DNA of 64,000 bases from Ornithinimicrobium ciconiae. Its GTDB lineage: Bacteria; Actinomycetota; Actinomycetes; Actinomycetales; Dermatophilaceae. The stretch is from the NCBI RefSeq assembly GCF_007197575.1, contig NZ_CP041616.1, forward strand, positions 2,356,001-2,420,000, written 5' to 3'. The notes beneath the pieces are model-generated. The model did not search any database. It saw only the letters and a list, made by a program, of their open reading frames with translations, and had not been told where the DNA came from. Below, in pieces: positions 35,582 to 44,631 of this stretch (position 1 is its first letter; each line of letters begins with the position of its first letter). The position numbers and the translations under genes are program-made.

Positions 35582-36823
35582 CTACAACTTCACCCCGAGC
35601 AGGGCCTCGACGGCAGCCCGGACCACGGTCCGGTCACCCGGAGCCCCCACCTGCACCCACTCGTCCACCGCGAGCAGGGCCGCGGGGCTGTCGAGGTCGT
35701 TGGCCAGGGCGGTGCGCATCTCGGCAACCACCGGTGCCAGCACGTCGGCCGACCCGAGTCCACCGTCCCTCGCGACCGCCTCACGCCACGCTGCGAGGCG
35801 ACGCTGGGCCTGCTCAAGGATCTGCGGGGTCCAGTCCCAGGGCTGGCGATAGTGCTGGCCCAGCAGCGCCAGCCGGATCGCCATGGGGTCGACCCCGTCG
35901 CGGCGCAGTGCCGAGACCAGCACCAGATTGCCCTTGGACTTGCTCATCTTCTCGCCGTCCAGGCCAACCATGGCCTGGTGCACATAGGTGCGGGCGAACG
36001 GCATACCACTCAGGGCCTGGGCCTGCACCGCGCTCATCTCGTGGTGCGGGAAGATCAGGTCGCTCCCGCCGCCCTGGATGTCAAAAGTGACCCCTAGATA
36101 GCGCAGGGCGATCGTCGTGCACTCGATGTGCCACCCGGGGCGTCCGTCGCCGAGGGAGTCCCCCGGCCAGTGCGGCTCACCCTCCCGGTGGGCGCGCCAC
36201 AGCAGCGGGTCCAGCCGGTCGCGCTTGCCGGGACGGTCCGGGTCGCCACCGCGCTCGGCAAAGACCTCAAACATCTGGTCCCGACCCCAGCCGGAGACCG
36301 CCCCGAAGGTCGGTTGGGTGGCCAGGTCGAGATAGACGTCCTCACCCGCACCATCCTCAGCTGGCAGGGCGTATGCCGTGCCGTCCGCGAGCAGGCGCCG
36401 CACCGCCGCGACATCGTCAGGGATGCCTTCAACAGCCCCGACGTAGTGCTCCGGGGCCAGGACGTTGAGCGCCTCCATGTCCTCGTGAAAGAGAGCGATC
36501 TGCCGAGCCGCCAGGTCCTGCCAGTCCACGCCGTCGCGCTCGGCGCGCTCCAGCAACGGCTCGTCAACGTCGGTGACGTTCTGCACATAGGTGACCTGCA
36601 GGCCGGCGTCCCGCCAGGCCCGGATCAGCAGGTCGAAGGTGACATAGGTCGCCGCGTGCCCCATGTGCGTGGCGTCATAGGGAGTGATGCCGCAGACATA
36701 CAGGCCGGCGGTGCCGCTGTCGGGGTGCACGACCTGCACGGAGCCGGTCGCGGTGTCGTGAACCCGAACGGGCACGCCCTGCCCGGGGAGCTGCGGCACA
36801 GGGGTGTTGGTCCACGTCTTCAC
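35582..36823 (-). CDS. mshC: Cysteine:glucosaminyl-inositol ligase MshC (mycothiol synthesis)
   Basis: The 413-aa enzyme is a class I cysteinyl-tRNA-synthetase homologue that joins cysteine to GlcN-inositol in mycothiol synthesis. It has [20 protein letters not shown] (zinc Cys plus HIGH-like motif), the GWHIECT zinc site and [10 protein letters not shown]. It lacks the tRNA-binding C-terminal domain of CysS, ending soon after the catalytic core, as in MshC. ATG is at 36823. Upstream on the same strand lie SCO1664, DUF3090, a phosphatase and an LLM gene, a conserved actinobacterial order. Confidence 0.97.
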   Translation of the reverse strand: MKTWTNTPVPQLPGQGVPVRVHDTATGSVQVVHPDSGTAGLYVCGITPYDATHMGHAATYVTFDLLIRAWRDAGLQVTYVQNVTDVDEPLLERAERDGVDWQDLAARQIALFHEDMEALNVLAPEHYVGAVEGIPDDVAAVRRLLADGTAYALPAEDGAGEDVYLDLATQPTFGAVSGWGRDQMFEVFAERGGDPDRPGKRDRLDPLLWRAHREGEPHWPGDSLGDGRPGWHIECTTIALRYLGVTFDIQGGGSDLIFPHHEMSAVQAQALSGMPFARTYVHQAMVGLDGEKMSKSKGNLVLVSALRRDGVDPMAIRLALLGQHYRQPWDWTPQILEQAQRRLAAWREAVARDGGLGSADVLAPVVAEMRTALANDLDSPAALLAVDEWVQVGAPGDRTVVRAAVEALLGVKL

Positions 36824-36856
36824 GACTGGGAGCCTAATCTGCGACCGGTCCGAACT

Positions 36857-37651
36857 TCACCACAGGGGCCACGGCAGCGGGTAGCGGTCCGGGGGCAGGT
36901 CGGGAAAGACGGGGTGCGTGCGCAGGGCCTCGACCCGCGCGATCAGGGCGGTGAGCTCCTCGGGCGAGATGAGGTCGGCGAGGGTGTCTGCCGGCCTCAG
37001 GGCGTCGTGCAGTTGCGCGAGCCGCTCCCGGTCATGGTCCGGGAAGGGCTGCCCGGCCCAGCCCCACAGGACCGTGCGGAGCTTGTCCTGCACGTGCAGG
37101 GTCAGTCCGTGATCGACGCCCCAGAGCCGCCCGGAGGCATCCCGGACCAGGTGGGCGCCCTTGCGGTCAGCATTGTTGAGCACCAGGTCCAGCACCGCCA
37201 GGGAGGCCAGGTCGGGGCTGTCGCGGTGGGCGACGACGACGGGGCGTCCGTCCTGGTCCTCACCGTGGACGATGGGCAGCCACCCCTCGGGCACCCCGGT
37301 CGCGGCGAACGCCTCGAGCATCCCGTCCCCGGGTGCGGACCCGGTGGCCTCCCAGTCGATCCACCGCTGCACGGACCCGGGGCCCAGCGGGCCGTCGCGC
37401 AGCACCGTCTGCGGGATCAGGTCCCAGCCACCGAGGGCGCTGACCTGGTATGCCGCCACCTCCCGTCCTGCCAGCGTCCCGTCCGGGAAGTCACGCAGGG
37501 GTGCTTCGCCCTGGATCGGCTTGTAGAGCGCGCGCTCGGCGGTCCCGGACAGGAGGACCCGGGCGGTGAGGTTGGACGCGTCGGGCAGCACCCCCTCGAT
37601 GTCGAGGTCGGCCGAGAGGAGCAACTCCTTGATCTCGTCCTGGGCCGTCAC
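36857..37651 (-). CDS. SCO1664 family protein (PI3/4-kinase-like fold)
   Basis: The 264-aa product belongs to the actinobacterial SCO1664 family, distantly like phosphatidylinositol kinases: RVLLSGTAERALYKPIQGEAPLRDFPDG as the ATP lobe, LDLVLNNADRKGAHLV as the catalytic Asn/Asp stretch and GVDHGLTLH as the metal-binding Asp. GTG at 37651 overlaps the DUF3090 stop codon by four bases (GTGA), which fixes the start. Activity of the family is unproven. It sits between DUF3090 and mshC. Confidence 0.92.
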   Translation of the reverse strand: MTAQDEIKELLLSADLDIEGVLPDASNLTARVLLSGTAERALYKPIQGEAPLRDFPDGTLAGREVAAYQVSALGGWDLIPQTVLRDGPLGPGSVQRWIDWEATGSAPGDGMLEAFAATGVPEGWLPIVHGEDQDGRPVVVAHRDSPDLASLAVLDLVLNNADRKGAHLVRDASGRLWGVDHGLTLHVQDKLRTVLWGWAGQPFPDHDRERLAQLHDALRPADTLADLISPEELTALIARVEALRTHPVFPDLPPDRYPLPWPLW

Positions 37652-38190
37652 CGCCGGTAGCCGTTGGCCCTCGGGCAGATGTGACCGCCAGGGTCGAGCG
37701 GTTGCCCACAAAACGGACAGTTGGGGCGGCCGCCCTCGACGGCCTGGGCGCACCGCTGGGCGAAGGCACGCGCCATCGGGGGTGTCAGGACCACCCGGAT
37801 GCTCTGGGCCAAGGCCTCCTCGACCGGGCTGAGGCTCTCCTCGTCCTCCGGCTCGGGGGCCGGAATCTCCAGAGCCTCGATGACCACCCGCCCCCGCGCC
37901 GGATCCCAGGCCAGGCTCAGGCTCTGCGCCCGGAAGTCATCCTCGATGGGGGTGTCCAGCGGGGCGTTGTCCACCAGTCCGGCAGCCGCCTCCTCGCTCC
38001 CCTCCAGGGCAGCGACCTGGTCCAGGAGGTCGGCGAGGCGCTCGCCGAGGATCTTGACCTGCTCCTTCTCCAACGAGACCGTCATCCGCGACCCCGCCCC
38101 GGAGACCTGGAGGAAGAAGGTGCGCTGTCCGGGTGGCCCGACCGAGGAGGCGATGAACCGCTCGGGCGGGTCGAACTCGTGCTGTGGCAT
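37648..38190 (-). CDS. DUF3090 family protein
   Basis: The 180-aa protein starts MPQHEFDPPERFIASSVGPPGQRTFFL, the family N terminus, and ends with a zinc-ribbon-like NCPFCGQPLDPGGHICPR followed by NGYRR. The middle part has LADLLDQV and two strand-rich segments. It overlaps SCO1664 by four bases and lies 10 bp downstream of a phosphatase gene; these three always travel together in actinobacteria. Function unknown. Confidence 0.93.
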   Translation of the reverse strand: MPQHEFDPPERFIASSVGPPGQRTFFLQVSGAGSRMTVSLEKEQVKILGERLADLLDQVAALEGSEEAAAGLVDNAPLDTPIEDDFRAQSLSLAWDPARGRVVIEALEIPAPEPEDEESLSPVEEALAQSIRVVLTPPMARAFAQRCAQAVEGGRPNCPFCGQPLDPGGHICPRANGYRR

Positions 38191-38200
38191 GAAATCGACC

Positions 38201-38935
38201 TTAATCGCTGCCGGCGCCACCGCCGACTGGCGCGTCGTCCCCGGGGCCACCAGGTTGCTGGCGGGCCAGCTCCCGGGAGAGACCGGTCAGGTCGATAGGG
38301 TCACTGCCGGTGTCATTGACCCGCAGGACGAAGGGGTGCTGCGGAGCGGTGCGCACGATGGTCACCGACGCGGGGTCGATGATGATGCGCTGGAACCGGT
38401 CCAGGGAGCTGCCCAGTGCGTGGCTGACCAGCGACTTGATCACGTCTCCGTGACTGACGGCCACCCACACCGCCCCGGGGCCGTGCTCCTCCTCGATCCG
38501 CTGGTCCCAGGCAGTGATGGTGGCCACGGCGCGATCACGCATCTCGACCATCGACTCGGCGGCAAAGTCGTCGTGGGGCGGGAAGCGCACGGTGCTGGGT
38601 CGGTGCTGGACGTCCTGCCACAGCGGCTCGGCGGCGAGCTCCTTGAGGGGCCGTCCGGTCCAGGCTCCGTAGTGGCACTCGCCGATGCCGGCGTCGGTGT
38701 GCCGTGCCGGGCCCGGACCCTGCTGGCCTGCGGCGATCAGGTCGGCGGTCTGCTGGCACCGGTCCAGCGGACTGGTGACCACCGCGGCCAACGGTGTGGG
38801 CGCAAGCCGCTCTCCGACCCTGGTCGCCTGGGCGATCCCCTTGTCGTCCAAGCAGACTCCCGGACTCCAGCCGGCCAGCACCCCGGCGGTGTTGGCGGTG
38901 CTGCGGCCGTGCCGGACCACCACGAGCACTGCCAT
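38201..38935 (-). CDS. Histidine phosphatase (MSMEG_4193-type phosphomutase family)
   Basis: The 244-aa cytosolic protein has the histidine phosphatase signature VVVRHGRSTAN with the phosphoacceptor His9, SPLDRCQQTADLI with the binding Arg, and VAVSHGDVIKSLVSHALG with the second catalytic His. It is annotated in relatives as MSMEG_4193 family. A Gly-rich tail ends the protein. Its ATG shares one base with the LLM stop codon (TGATG at 38933-38937). Substrate unknown. Confidence 0.94.
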   Translation of the reverse strand: MAVLVVVRHGRSTANTAGVLAGWSPGVCLDDKGIAQATRVGERLAPTPLAAVVTSPLDRCQQTADLIAAGQQGPGPARHTDAGIGECHYGAWTGRPLKELAAEPLWQDVQHRPSTVRFPPHDDFAAESMVEMRDRAVATITAWDQRIEEEHGPGAVWVAVSHGDVIKSLVSHALGSSLDRFQRIIIDPASVTIVRTAPQHPFVLRVNDTGSDPIDLTGLSRELARQQPGGPGDDAPVGGGAGSD

Positions 38936-39984
38936 CAGTCGAGGATGCCTGCCTGGTCGGCGGCGGCGACGGCGGTCTCCAGCGCGGCGACGCGCTCCTC
39001 GAGCGTGTCGCCGTAGGGCGCCAGGGTGACGGTCGTCATCCCGGCGTCGGCGTAGCGGGTCAGGCGCTCGGCGATGCGCGCCTGGGGCCCGAGCAGGCTG
39101 GTGTCGTCGATGAACTGCAGCGGGACGGCGCTGCCCGCGTCGCGGTAGTTGCCGGCCAGATAGAGGTCCTGCACCTGCGCGGCCGCCTCGGCATAGCCCA
39201 TCCGCACTGCCAGGGCGTTGTAGAAGTTCTGCGTGCGAGATCCCATCCCACCGACATAGAGCGCGGCATAGCCGCGCACCGCGTCGGCTGCGGTGTCGAC
39301 GTTATCGTGCACGCTGAGCGGCACGGTGGCGTCAAAGGCAAACGGCCGCTGCGGGTCGCTCGAGCGCGCCAGCCCGTCCCTGATCGAGCCAATCTGCTCA
39401 CCGGTGAACTCGGGGCTGAGGAAGATCCCCAGCCAGCCGTCGGCCACCTCGCCCGCGAGCTCGAGGTTCTTGGGGCCGACCGCCGCCAGATAGATCGGCA
39501 CGTGGTGCTGGCTCGGCGCGGCCGTGCTGCGCAACGGCTTTCCGACCCCACCTGGCAGGGGCAGCTCGAAATGCGCCCCGTGGTACTCGACTTTCTTGCG
39601 GTCCAGCGCCATCCGGACGATCTCGACATACTCCCTCGTGCGCTCCAGAGGCTTGGCGAACCGGACCCCGTGCCACCCCTCCGACACCTGCGGACCGCTC
39701 ACGCCGAGACCGAGGTCGAAGCGTCCCTGCGACAGCGAGTTGAGTCCGGCAGCCGTCATCGCCGTCATCGCTGGCGTCCGGGCCGGGATCTGCAGCACTC
39801 CCGCCCCCAGGCGAATGCGCGAGGTCCGGGCGCCGATCCAGGACAGCACGCTAACCGCGTCGACGCCATAGGCCTCAGCGGCCCAGACGACGTGGACGCC
39901 GAGCTCCTCAGCCCGCTGGACCAGTGCCAGATGATCGTCGTCCTGGCCGGTCCCCCACCAGCCACAGTTCAGTCCGAGTCGCAC
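38935..39984 (-). CDS. LLM-class F420-dependent oxidoreductase
   Basis: The 349-aa TIM-barrel flavin/deazaflavin enzyme shows RLGLNCGWWG, AAEAYGVDAVSVLSWIGART, GVLQIPARTPAMTAMTAAGL and FDLGLGVSGPQV, all typical of luciferase-like F420-dependent oxidoreductases of actinobacteria. It starts with GTG 39984. It is cotranscribed with the phosphatase-DUF3090-SCO1664-mshC group. Hydride transfer to or from F420 is inferred from the family; the substrate is unknown. Confidence 0.94.
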   Translation of the reverse strand: MRLGLNCGWWGTGQDDDHLALVQRAEELGVHVVWAAEAYGVDAVSVLSWIGARTSRIRLGAGVLQIPARTPAMTAMTAAGLNSLSQGRFDLGLGVSGPQVSEGWHGVRFAKPLERTREYVEIVRMALDRKKVEYHGAHFELPLPGGVGKPLRSTAAPSQHHVPIYLAAVGPKNLELAGEVADGWLGIFLSPEFTGEQIGSIRDGLARSSDPQRPFAFDATVPLSVHDNVDTAADAVRGYAALYVGGMGSRTQNFYNALAVRMGYAEAAAQVQDLYLAGNYRDAGSAVPLQFIDDTSLLGPQARIAERLTRYADAGMTTVTLAPYGDTLEERVAALETAVAAADQAGILD

Positions 39985-39988
39985 CTAG

Positions 39989-40462
39989 TCAGCTCCGCTC
40001 CCGCTCGTCGTCATCGTCATTGTCGTCGTCGTCATCATTGTCGTCCCCGTCATCATCGTCCCCGTCATCATCATCGTGGTCGTCCCCGTCATCGTCGTCC
40101 CCGTCGTCATCATCGTCCCCGTCATCGACGTCATACTCATCATCGTCCAGGCCCACATAGCCGGTGCGCCCTCGACTCTCCTCGGCGATGTCGTCATCCA
40201 GGGAGTCGTCCTCCTCATAGCTGGAGTCGACGGCGCTCGCCTCATCGAAGTCGTCGTCCTCGTCGGAGTAGACATCCAGGGGCGTCACCTCCCCATAGGC
40301 GTCGAGGAGGGCGTCGTCATAGGCGACGAAGGCGTCGGCGACCTTGTTGTAGGCCGTGACAACAGCGGGGTCGTTCTCCCCGCGACGGACAGCGGACAGT
40401 TCGAGGTGGGTCTCAAGAGCCGCCACAAAAGTGGCCAGCGCGGCGCGCGGGTCTGACGTCAT
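39989..40462 (-). CDS. Acidic protein with C-terminal poly-aspartate tail
   Basis: The 157-aa protein has an N-terminal helical domain of about 60 residues (DPRAALATFVAALETHLELSAVRRG, VTAYNKVADAFVAYDDALLDAYG), then an Asp/Glu/Ser linker and a tail of about 55 residues that is almost only Asp with scattered Gly. The tail is encoded by runs of GAT/GAC triplets at about 40000-40130. The N-terminal part recurs in related genomes as a small hypothetical protein; I cannot name it. It lies four bp upstream of the LLM gene. A histone-mimic or nucleic-acid-mimic role is conceivable only. Confidence 0.78.
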   Translation of the reverse strand: MTSDPRAALATFVAALETHLELSAVRRGENDPAVVTAYNKVADAFVAYDDALLDAYGEVTPLDVYSDEDDDFDEASAVDSSYEEDDSLDDDIAEESRGRTGYVGLDDDEYDVDDGDDDDDGDDDDGDDHDDDDGDDDDGDDNDDDDDNDDDDERERS

Positions 40463-40572
40463 GGCATGACGGTAGCGAACTTCGCTCCGCGGCGCCCTGG
40501 GAAAATCCCCAGGCCCGGGCGCGCCGCCGCAGCAGTTGATTTCTCACCCTGACCTGCGCAGTATCTGACCCA

Positions 40573-40758
40573 ATGGTTGAGTACGAGTACCGCATGGTGA
40601 CGTTCGGACGCGAGGAGTCGCGCTCCGCTGTCCGTCAGGCGCTGACCGAGCACGCGGAGTACGGTCACTGGGAGCTGTGGCGGGTCAGTCTCTATCTTGG
40701 TGGGGCCCGCAAGGCGGTGCTGCGTCGCCGGATCATCCGGGTCCAGCGCACGGCGTGA
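40573..40758 (+). CDS. DUF5703 family protein
   Basis: The 61-aa protein starts MVEYEYRMVTFGREESRSAVRQ and contains TEHAEYGHWEL and VLRRRIIRVQR, the pattern of DUF5703, a small actinobacterial family of unknown function. It is a lone plus-strand gene with a hairpin just downstream. No signal or membrane segment. Confidence 0.87.
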   Translation: MVEYEYRMVTFGREESRSAVRQALTEHAEYGHWELWRVSLYLGGARKAVLRRRIIRVQRTA

Positions 40759-40766
40759 GCCAGGGG

Positions 40767-40789
40767 GTATGCCGGACCACCCGGCATAC
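40767..40789 (+). terminator. Hairpin of two inverted GTATGCCG octamers
   Basis: GTATGCCGG and CCGGCATAC form a perfect nine-bp stem with a five-base loop, eight bases after the DUF5703 stop and 28 bases before the convergent M20 peptidase stop. It probably serves as a two-way terminator. It is the second octamer pair of this kind in the window. Confidence 0.7.
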
Positions 40790-40816
40790 TGACCGGTCCG
40801 GATCGGTGGGGTCGGC

Positions 40817-42154
40817 TCAGCAGTCCTCGATGAGTCGCTGGAGCACACGCGCGCCGAAGGTCAGGGCGTCGACCGGGACCCGCTCGTCGATGCCGTGGAA
40901 CATCCCGACGAAGTCCAGCTCGGGCGGCAGCATCAGCGGAGCGAAGCCATAACCCTCGATCCCGAGCCGGGACAGGTGCTTGTTGTCGGTGCCCCCGGAG
41001 AGGCAGTAGGGCAGCACGTGGGCGCCCGGGTCCTCCTTGAGCAGGGCGCGCTTCATCGACTCCACGAGCTCGCCGCTGGTCGCCGACTCCAGGGCGACGT
41101 CCTTGTGCAGGATCTCGACCTCGACGTGCTCACCGGCCAGCTCGGCGATCGTGTCCAGGAGATCCGCCTCGTGGCCGGGCAGGAAGCGGCAGTCCAGCGA
41201 CGCGGAGGCGGTCTGCGGGATCACGTTGTGCTTGTAGCCGGAGTCCAGCATCGTGAAGTTGGAGGTGTCGCGCAGGGTCCCCTCGACGAAGCCGCGCGCC
41301 CCGCCCAGCCGGGACAGGATCCCCTCGACGTCCTCACCGTCCCACGAGGCGCCGGTGATGCCGGCGATGCCGTCGAACAGCTCGCGGACCGAGGCGATGT
41401 AGGTGCGGGGCCACGGGTGGGCACTGATCCGGTTGATCGCCCCGGCGAGGTGCACCAGGGCGTTGTCGGCATTGGGGACCGAGCCGTGCCCGGCGCGACC
41501 GTGGGCATGCAGGCGCAACCAGGCGATGCCCTTCTCGGCCGTCTGCAGCAGATAGGCCCGCTCTGGGGCGCCGGTCGCCTTGCCCTCGAGGGTGATGGAG
41601 AAGCCGCCGACCTCGCTGATCGCCTCGGTGCAGCCCTCAAACCACTCAGGGTGCTTCTCCACAACGTGGCCCGCGCCCTTGACGCCACCGGCCTCCTCGT
41701 CAGCGAAGAACGCCCAGACGATGTCGCGCGGCGGCTGCTGGCCGGTGCGTGCCAGGTGTCGCACGTTGGCCAGGAGCATCGCGTCCATGTCCTTCATGTC
41801 GACCGCGCCGCGGCCCCAGATGCACCCGTCCTGCTCCACCGCGGCGAACGGGTCGACCTGCCAGTCCTCGGCCGCCGCCGGCACCACGTCGAGGTGGCCG
41901 TGCAGGACCAGCCCGGGCCGGCTGGAGTCACGCCCCGGTGTGCGCACCACGACGCTGGCCCGACCGGGCTCGGACTCGGTGAGCTGGGGGTCCAGGCCGA
42001 CCTCGGTGAGCTTCTCCATCACATACTCGGCGGCGGCCCGCTCGCCCGGGCCGGTGCCGTCGCCGTAGTTGCTGGTGTCGATCCGGATGAGGTCCTTGCA
42101 GAGCTGGACGACCTCGTCCTGAGGTGAGGGCACAGTCGTGGCATCGGTGGTCAT
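40817..42154 (-). CDS. M20-family metallopeptidase (dipeptidase/deacylase-like)
   Basis: The 445-aa enzyme has the M20 zinc motifs LVLHGHLDVVPA (first His and Asp), GRGAVDMKD, and FFADEEAGG with the catalytic Glu pair, followed by a dimerisation lid domain (HGRAGHGSVPNADNA). The C-terminal SGGTDNKHLSRLG and GMFHGIDERVPVD complete the active site. Such enzymes hydrolyse dipeptides or N-acyl amino acids in the cytosol. It faces DUF5703 convergently and is divergent from the tetR-MFS operon. Confidence 0.94.
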   Translation of the reverse strand: MTTDATTVPSPQDEVVQLCKDLIRIDTSNYGDGTGPGERAAAEYVMEKLTEVGLDPQLTESEPGRASVVVRTPGRDSSRPGLVLHGHLDVVPAAAEDWQVDPFAAVEQDGCIWGRGAVDMKDMDAMLLANVRHLARTGQQPPRDIVWAFFADEEAGGVKGAGHVVEKHPEWFEGCTEAISEVGGFSITLEGKATGAPERAYLLQTAEKGIAWLRLHAHGRAGHGSVPNADNALVHLAGAINRISAHPWPRTYIASVRELFDGIAGITGASWDGEDVEGILSRLGGARGFVEGTLRDTSNFTMLDSGYKHNVIPQTASASLDCRFLPGHEADLLDTIAELAGEHVEVEILHKDVALESATSGELVESMKRALLKEDPGAHVLPYCLSGGTDNKHLSRLGIEGYGFAPLMLPPELDFVGMFHGIDERVPVDALTFGARVLQRLIEDC

Positions 42155-42190
42155 CCTCCGAGGCTAGCGCGACCCCCACCCACACCGGAC

Positions 42191-42289
42191 GCCCGGCGTG
42201 ATGCCCTCTGCCCCGACTGAACGCAAGGGCGGGTAGCCCTCCACCCCGACTGAACGCACGGCGTGGCGCCCTCCACCCGACTGAACGCA
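42191..42289. repeat. Three tandem repeats of 31-35 bp sharing CCGACTGAACGCA
   Basis: Units 42191-42225, 42226-42258 and 42259-42289 end in CCGACTGAACGCA and contain GCCCTC. They lie in the divergent gap between the peptidase gene and the tetR promoter. Confidence 0.85.
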
Positions 42290-42300
42290 GCGCGCGCAAC

Positions 42301-42330
42301 TTGACCCAAACTTGCAGTCCTGCATATAGT
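42301..42330 (+). promoter_or_regulatory. Sigma-70-type promoter of the tetR-MFS operon
   Basis: TTGACC at 42301-42306 and TATAGT at 42325-42330 are separated by 18 bp. Transcription would begin about seven bases later, at or beside the GTG start codon 42337, so the mRNA is probably leaderless. It is A+T-rich compared with its surroundings. Confidence 0.8.
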
Positions 42331-42346
42331 GCAGAAGTGCAAACTT
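42308..42346. promoter_or_regulatory. TetR operator overlapping promoter and start codon
   Basis: Arms AAACTTGCAGTCCTGCA (42308-42324) and TGCAGAAGTGCAAACTT (42330-42346) are inverted repeats matching at 13 of 17 positions, with spacer TATAG inside the -10 element. The inner CTGCA/TGCAG and outer TTGCA/TGCAA blocks suggest binding of a TetR dimer pair. Repressor binding here would block the promoter, so autoregulation by the gene that follows is expected. Confidence 0.75.
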
Positions 42347-42936
42347 CCGTCTCGCTCCGAGAGCGCAAGCGCACCGACACCTTCCAGGCACTCCACGATG
42401 CTGCCGCCGAACTGGTCCTGGACCGCGGCCTGAGCAGCGTCACGGTCGATGAGATCGCCGAGCGTGCGGGGGTCTCACAGCGCACGTTCTTCAACTACTT
42501 CCCGGCCAAGGAGGACGCCGTGCTCGGCGTCCGCGCCCCCCAGTTGTCCAACGACGCACTCGAGGCCTTTCGCGATGCCGGAGACGGGGACCTGTTCGCC
42601 CGCACCGTCCAGCTCTTTGCCAACAGCGTGCGCTCCAGCATCGTGCCTTCGGCCGACCCCACGCGGCGACGTCGGCTCGTGGCGGACCATCCCGTGCTCC
42701 GGCAGCGCTATCTGATGCGGGTGGCCGACACCGAGCGCCTGGCGCTGCAGGCCATCGAGGAGCAGCCTGAGCTGCTCCCCGACACGCCTGAGGCGGCGCG
42801 GGCACTGACCTACCTGGCGGGCGCCGTCGTCCGCTTCACCTACACGACTAACCCCGGTGCCATCTCCGGCAACGACGACGAGGCGCTGGACCGGGCCATC
42901 GACACGTTCCGAAAGGTCTTACGTAACGCGCTATGA
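42337..42936 (+). CDS. TetR family regulator of the adjacent efflux pump
   Basis: The 199-aa protein has the TetR HTH TFQALHDAAAELVLDRGLSSVTVDEIAERAGVSQRTFFNYF in its first 65 residues, with FFNYFPAKEDAV as the usual end of the domain. GTG 42337 is chosen because the promoter places the transcript start there and because the operator precedes it; an in-frame TTG at 42301 is part of the -35 box. The stop overlaps the MFS ATG by four bases. It likely represses its own operon until a pump substrate binds. Confidence 0.93.
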   Translation: MQTSVSLRERKRTDTFQALHDAAAELVLDRGLSSVTVDEIAERAGVSQRTFFNYFPAKEDAVLGVRAPQLSNDALEAFRDAGDGDLFARTVQLFANSVRSSIVPSADPTRRRRLVADHPVLRQRYLMRVADTERLALQAIEEQPELLPDTPEAARALTYLAGAVVRFTYTTNPGAISGNDDEALDRAIDTFRKVLRNAL

Positions 42937-44513
42937 CAACTGCAACACCCCGGCCCCTCCACCCGGGGCACGAAAAGCGCGACATCACGCTGCTCTTTGC
43001 CGGCCTCATGGTCACCATGCTGCTGGCCTCGCTCAATCAGACCGTCCTGTCGACAGCCCTACCCACCATCGTGGGTGAGCTGCACGGTGTCGACCAGATG
43101 CTCTGGGTGATCACCGGATTCATCCTCGCCTCGACCATCATGATGCCGATCTACGGCAAGGTCAGCGACATGCTCGGCCGCAAGCCGCTGCTGCTCTTTG
43201 CGATCGCCGTCTTCGTCATCGGCTCGGTCATGGGTGCCCTCGCCGGCGACATGAACGCGTTGATCATCGCCCGCGTCGTCCAGGGTGTCGGTGGCGGTGG
43301 TTTGATGATCCTGAGCCAGGCCGCGATCGCCGATGTGATCCCGGCCCGGGAGCGCGGCAAGTACATGGGGATCATGGGTGGGGTCTTCGCCTTCTCCTCA
43401 GTCGCCGGCCCCCTGCTGGGCGGGTGGTTCACCGAGGGCCCGGGCTGGAGGTGGGTCTTCTGGATCAGCCTGCCCCTCGGCATACTCGCCGCCGCCGCGA
43501 CCATTGCCTTCCTGCCCGCTCGCCGCGACACCGGTGAGAAGCGGGCACGGATGGACTATCTCGGCATGATGCTGATGGCCATTGCCACCGCCTCCCTGGT
43601 GCTGGTGGGCACCTGGGGCGGCAGCCGGTATGACTGGGCCTCCACCGAGATCCTGACCCTCGCGGCCGTCGCGGTCCTGACCGGTGCCCTGTTCGTCCTG
43701 GCGGAGTCCCGCGCTCAGGCCCCGATCATCCCGCTGCACCTGTTCCGGGACCGCAACTTCAACCTGACCACGATCGCGGCCCTGTGCACCGGCGTGGCGA
43801 TGTTCGGTGCGATCAGTTACCTGCCGACCTACCTGCAGATGTCCACCGGACTGTCGGCGACCGTCGTCGGCCTCCTGATGGTCCCGATGATGGGCTCGAT
43901 GCTCATCAGCTCGACCGTCTCCGGCCAGGCGGTCACCCGGACCGGCCGTTACAAGCGCTATCCGATCATCGGCTCGCTGCTACTGGCCCTGGCTCTGGTC
44001 CTGCTCTCCACCCTGCGATGGGACTCCCCCATCTGGCTGGTGTGCGTCTACATGGCCGTGATGGGCATCGGCCTGGGCATGAGCATGCAGATCCTCACCC
44101 TGATCGTGCAGAACTCCTTCCCGCTGCGCGAGGTCGGCACCGCCACGGCGTCCACCAACTACTTCCGTCAGGTCGGGGCGACCCTGGGCACGGCCGTCGT
44201 CGGGAGCATCTTCACCAGTCGCCTGGTCACGCTCGTGGCCGACAAGGTGCCCACCGGCACCGGGCCGCAGGACGGCGCACACTCGTTGACCCCAGAGCTG
44301 GTCAACCAGATGCCCGATGCGCTGCGTGAGGTGATCATCCAGTCCTACAACGAGGCCCTGATCCCGGTCTTCCTCTACATGACCCCGCTCGCCGTGCTCG
44401 CCGCCATCGTGCTGTTCTTCGTCACCGAGAAGACGCTGTCCACCAGCGTCGAGGACGACATCCCCGCAGAGTCGCTCGCCGAGGGACAGTTGGTGGTGAG
44501 CTCGCGGCGCTGA
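42933..44513 (+). CDS. DHA2-family MFS drug:proton antiporter
   Basis: The 526-aa, 14-helix transporter is of the EmrB/QacA class: LNQTVLSTALPTIVGEL in helix 1, GKVSDMLGRKPLLL (motif A), RVVQGVGGGGLMILSQAAIAD (motif B) and VFAFSSVAGPLLGGWF (motif C of antiporters). It likely exports toxic organic compounds. It is translationally coupled to the tetR gene by ATGA overlap and is expressed from the promoter at 42301. Confidence 0.95.
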   Translation: MTTATPRPLHPGHEKRDITLLFAGLMVTMLLASLNQTVLSTALPTIVGELHGVDQMLWVITGFILASTIMMPIYGKVSDMLGRKPLLLFAIAVFVIGSVMGALAGDMNALIIARVVQGVGGGGLMILSQAAIADVIPARERGKYMGIMGGVFAFSSVAGPLLGGWFTEGPGWRWVFWISLPLGILAAAATIAFLPARRDTGEKRARMDYLGMMLMAIATASLVLVGTWGGSRYDWASTEILTLAAVAVLTGALFVLAESRAQAPIIPLHLFRDRNFNLTTIAALCTGVAMFGAISYLPTYLQMSTGLSATVVGLLMVPMMGSMLISSTVSGQAVTRTGRYKRYPIIGSLLLALALVLLSTLRWDSPIWLVCVYMAVMGIGLGMSMQILTLIVQNSFPLREVGTATASTNYFRQVGATLGTAVVGSIFTSRLVTLVADKVPTGTGPQDGAHSLTPELVNQMPDALREVIIQSYNEALIPVFLYMTPLAVLAAIVLFFVTEKTLSTSVEDDIPAESLAEGQLVVSSRR

Positions 44514-44631
44514 GCCGCCGTCCCGCGGGCTCGACCCGGTGCCCATGAAGCTGCGTTCTCCAGGCGCACCGGGGGCACCACTCGGCACGGTCACCTCTAA
44601 GGTTGAGGAAAGCGCCGACAAAGGAGTGGTC

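Noticed and set aside
40000..40130. Serine-rich plus-strand protein opposite the poly-Asp tail
   Set aside because: It arises only as the complement of GAT/GAC repeats and has no independent start context or family-like sequence.
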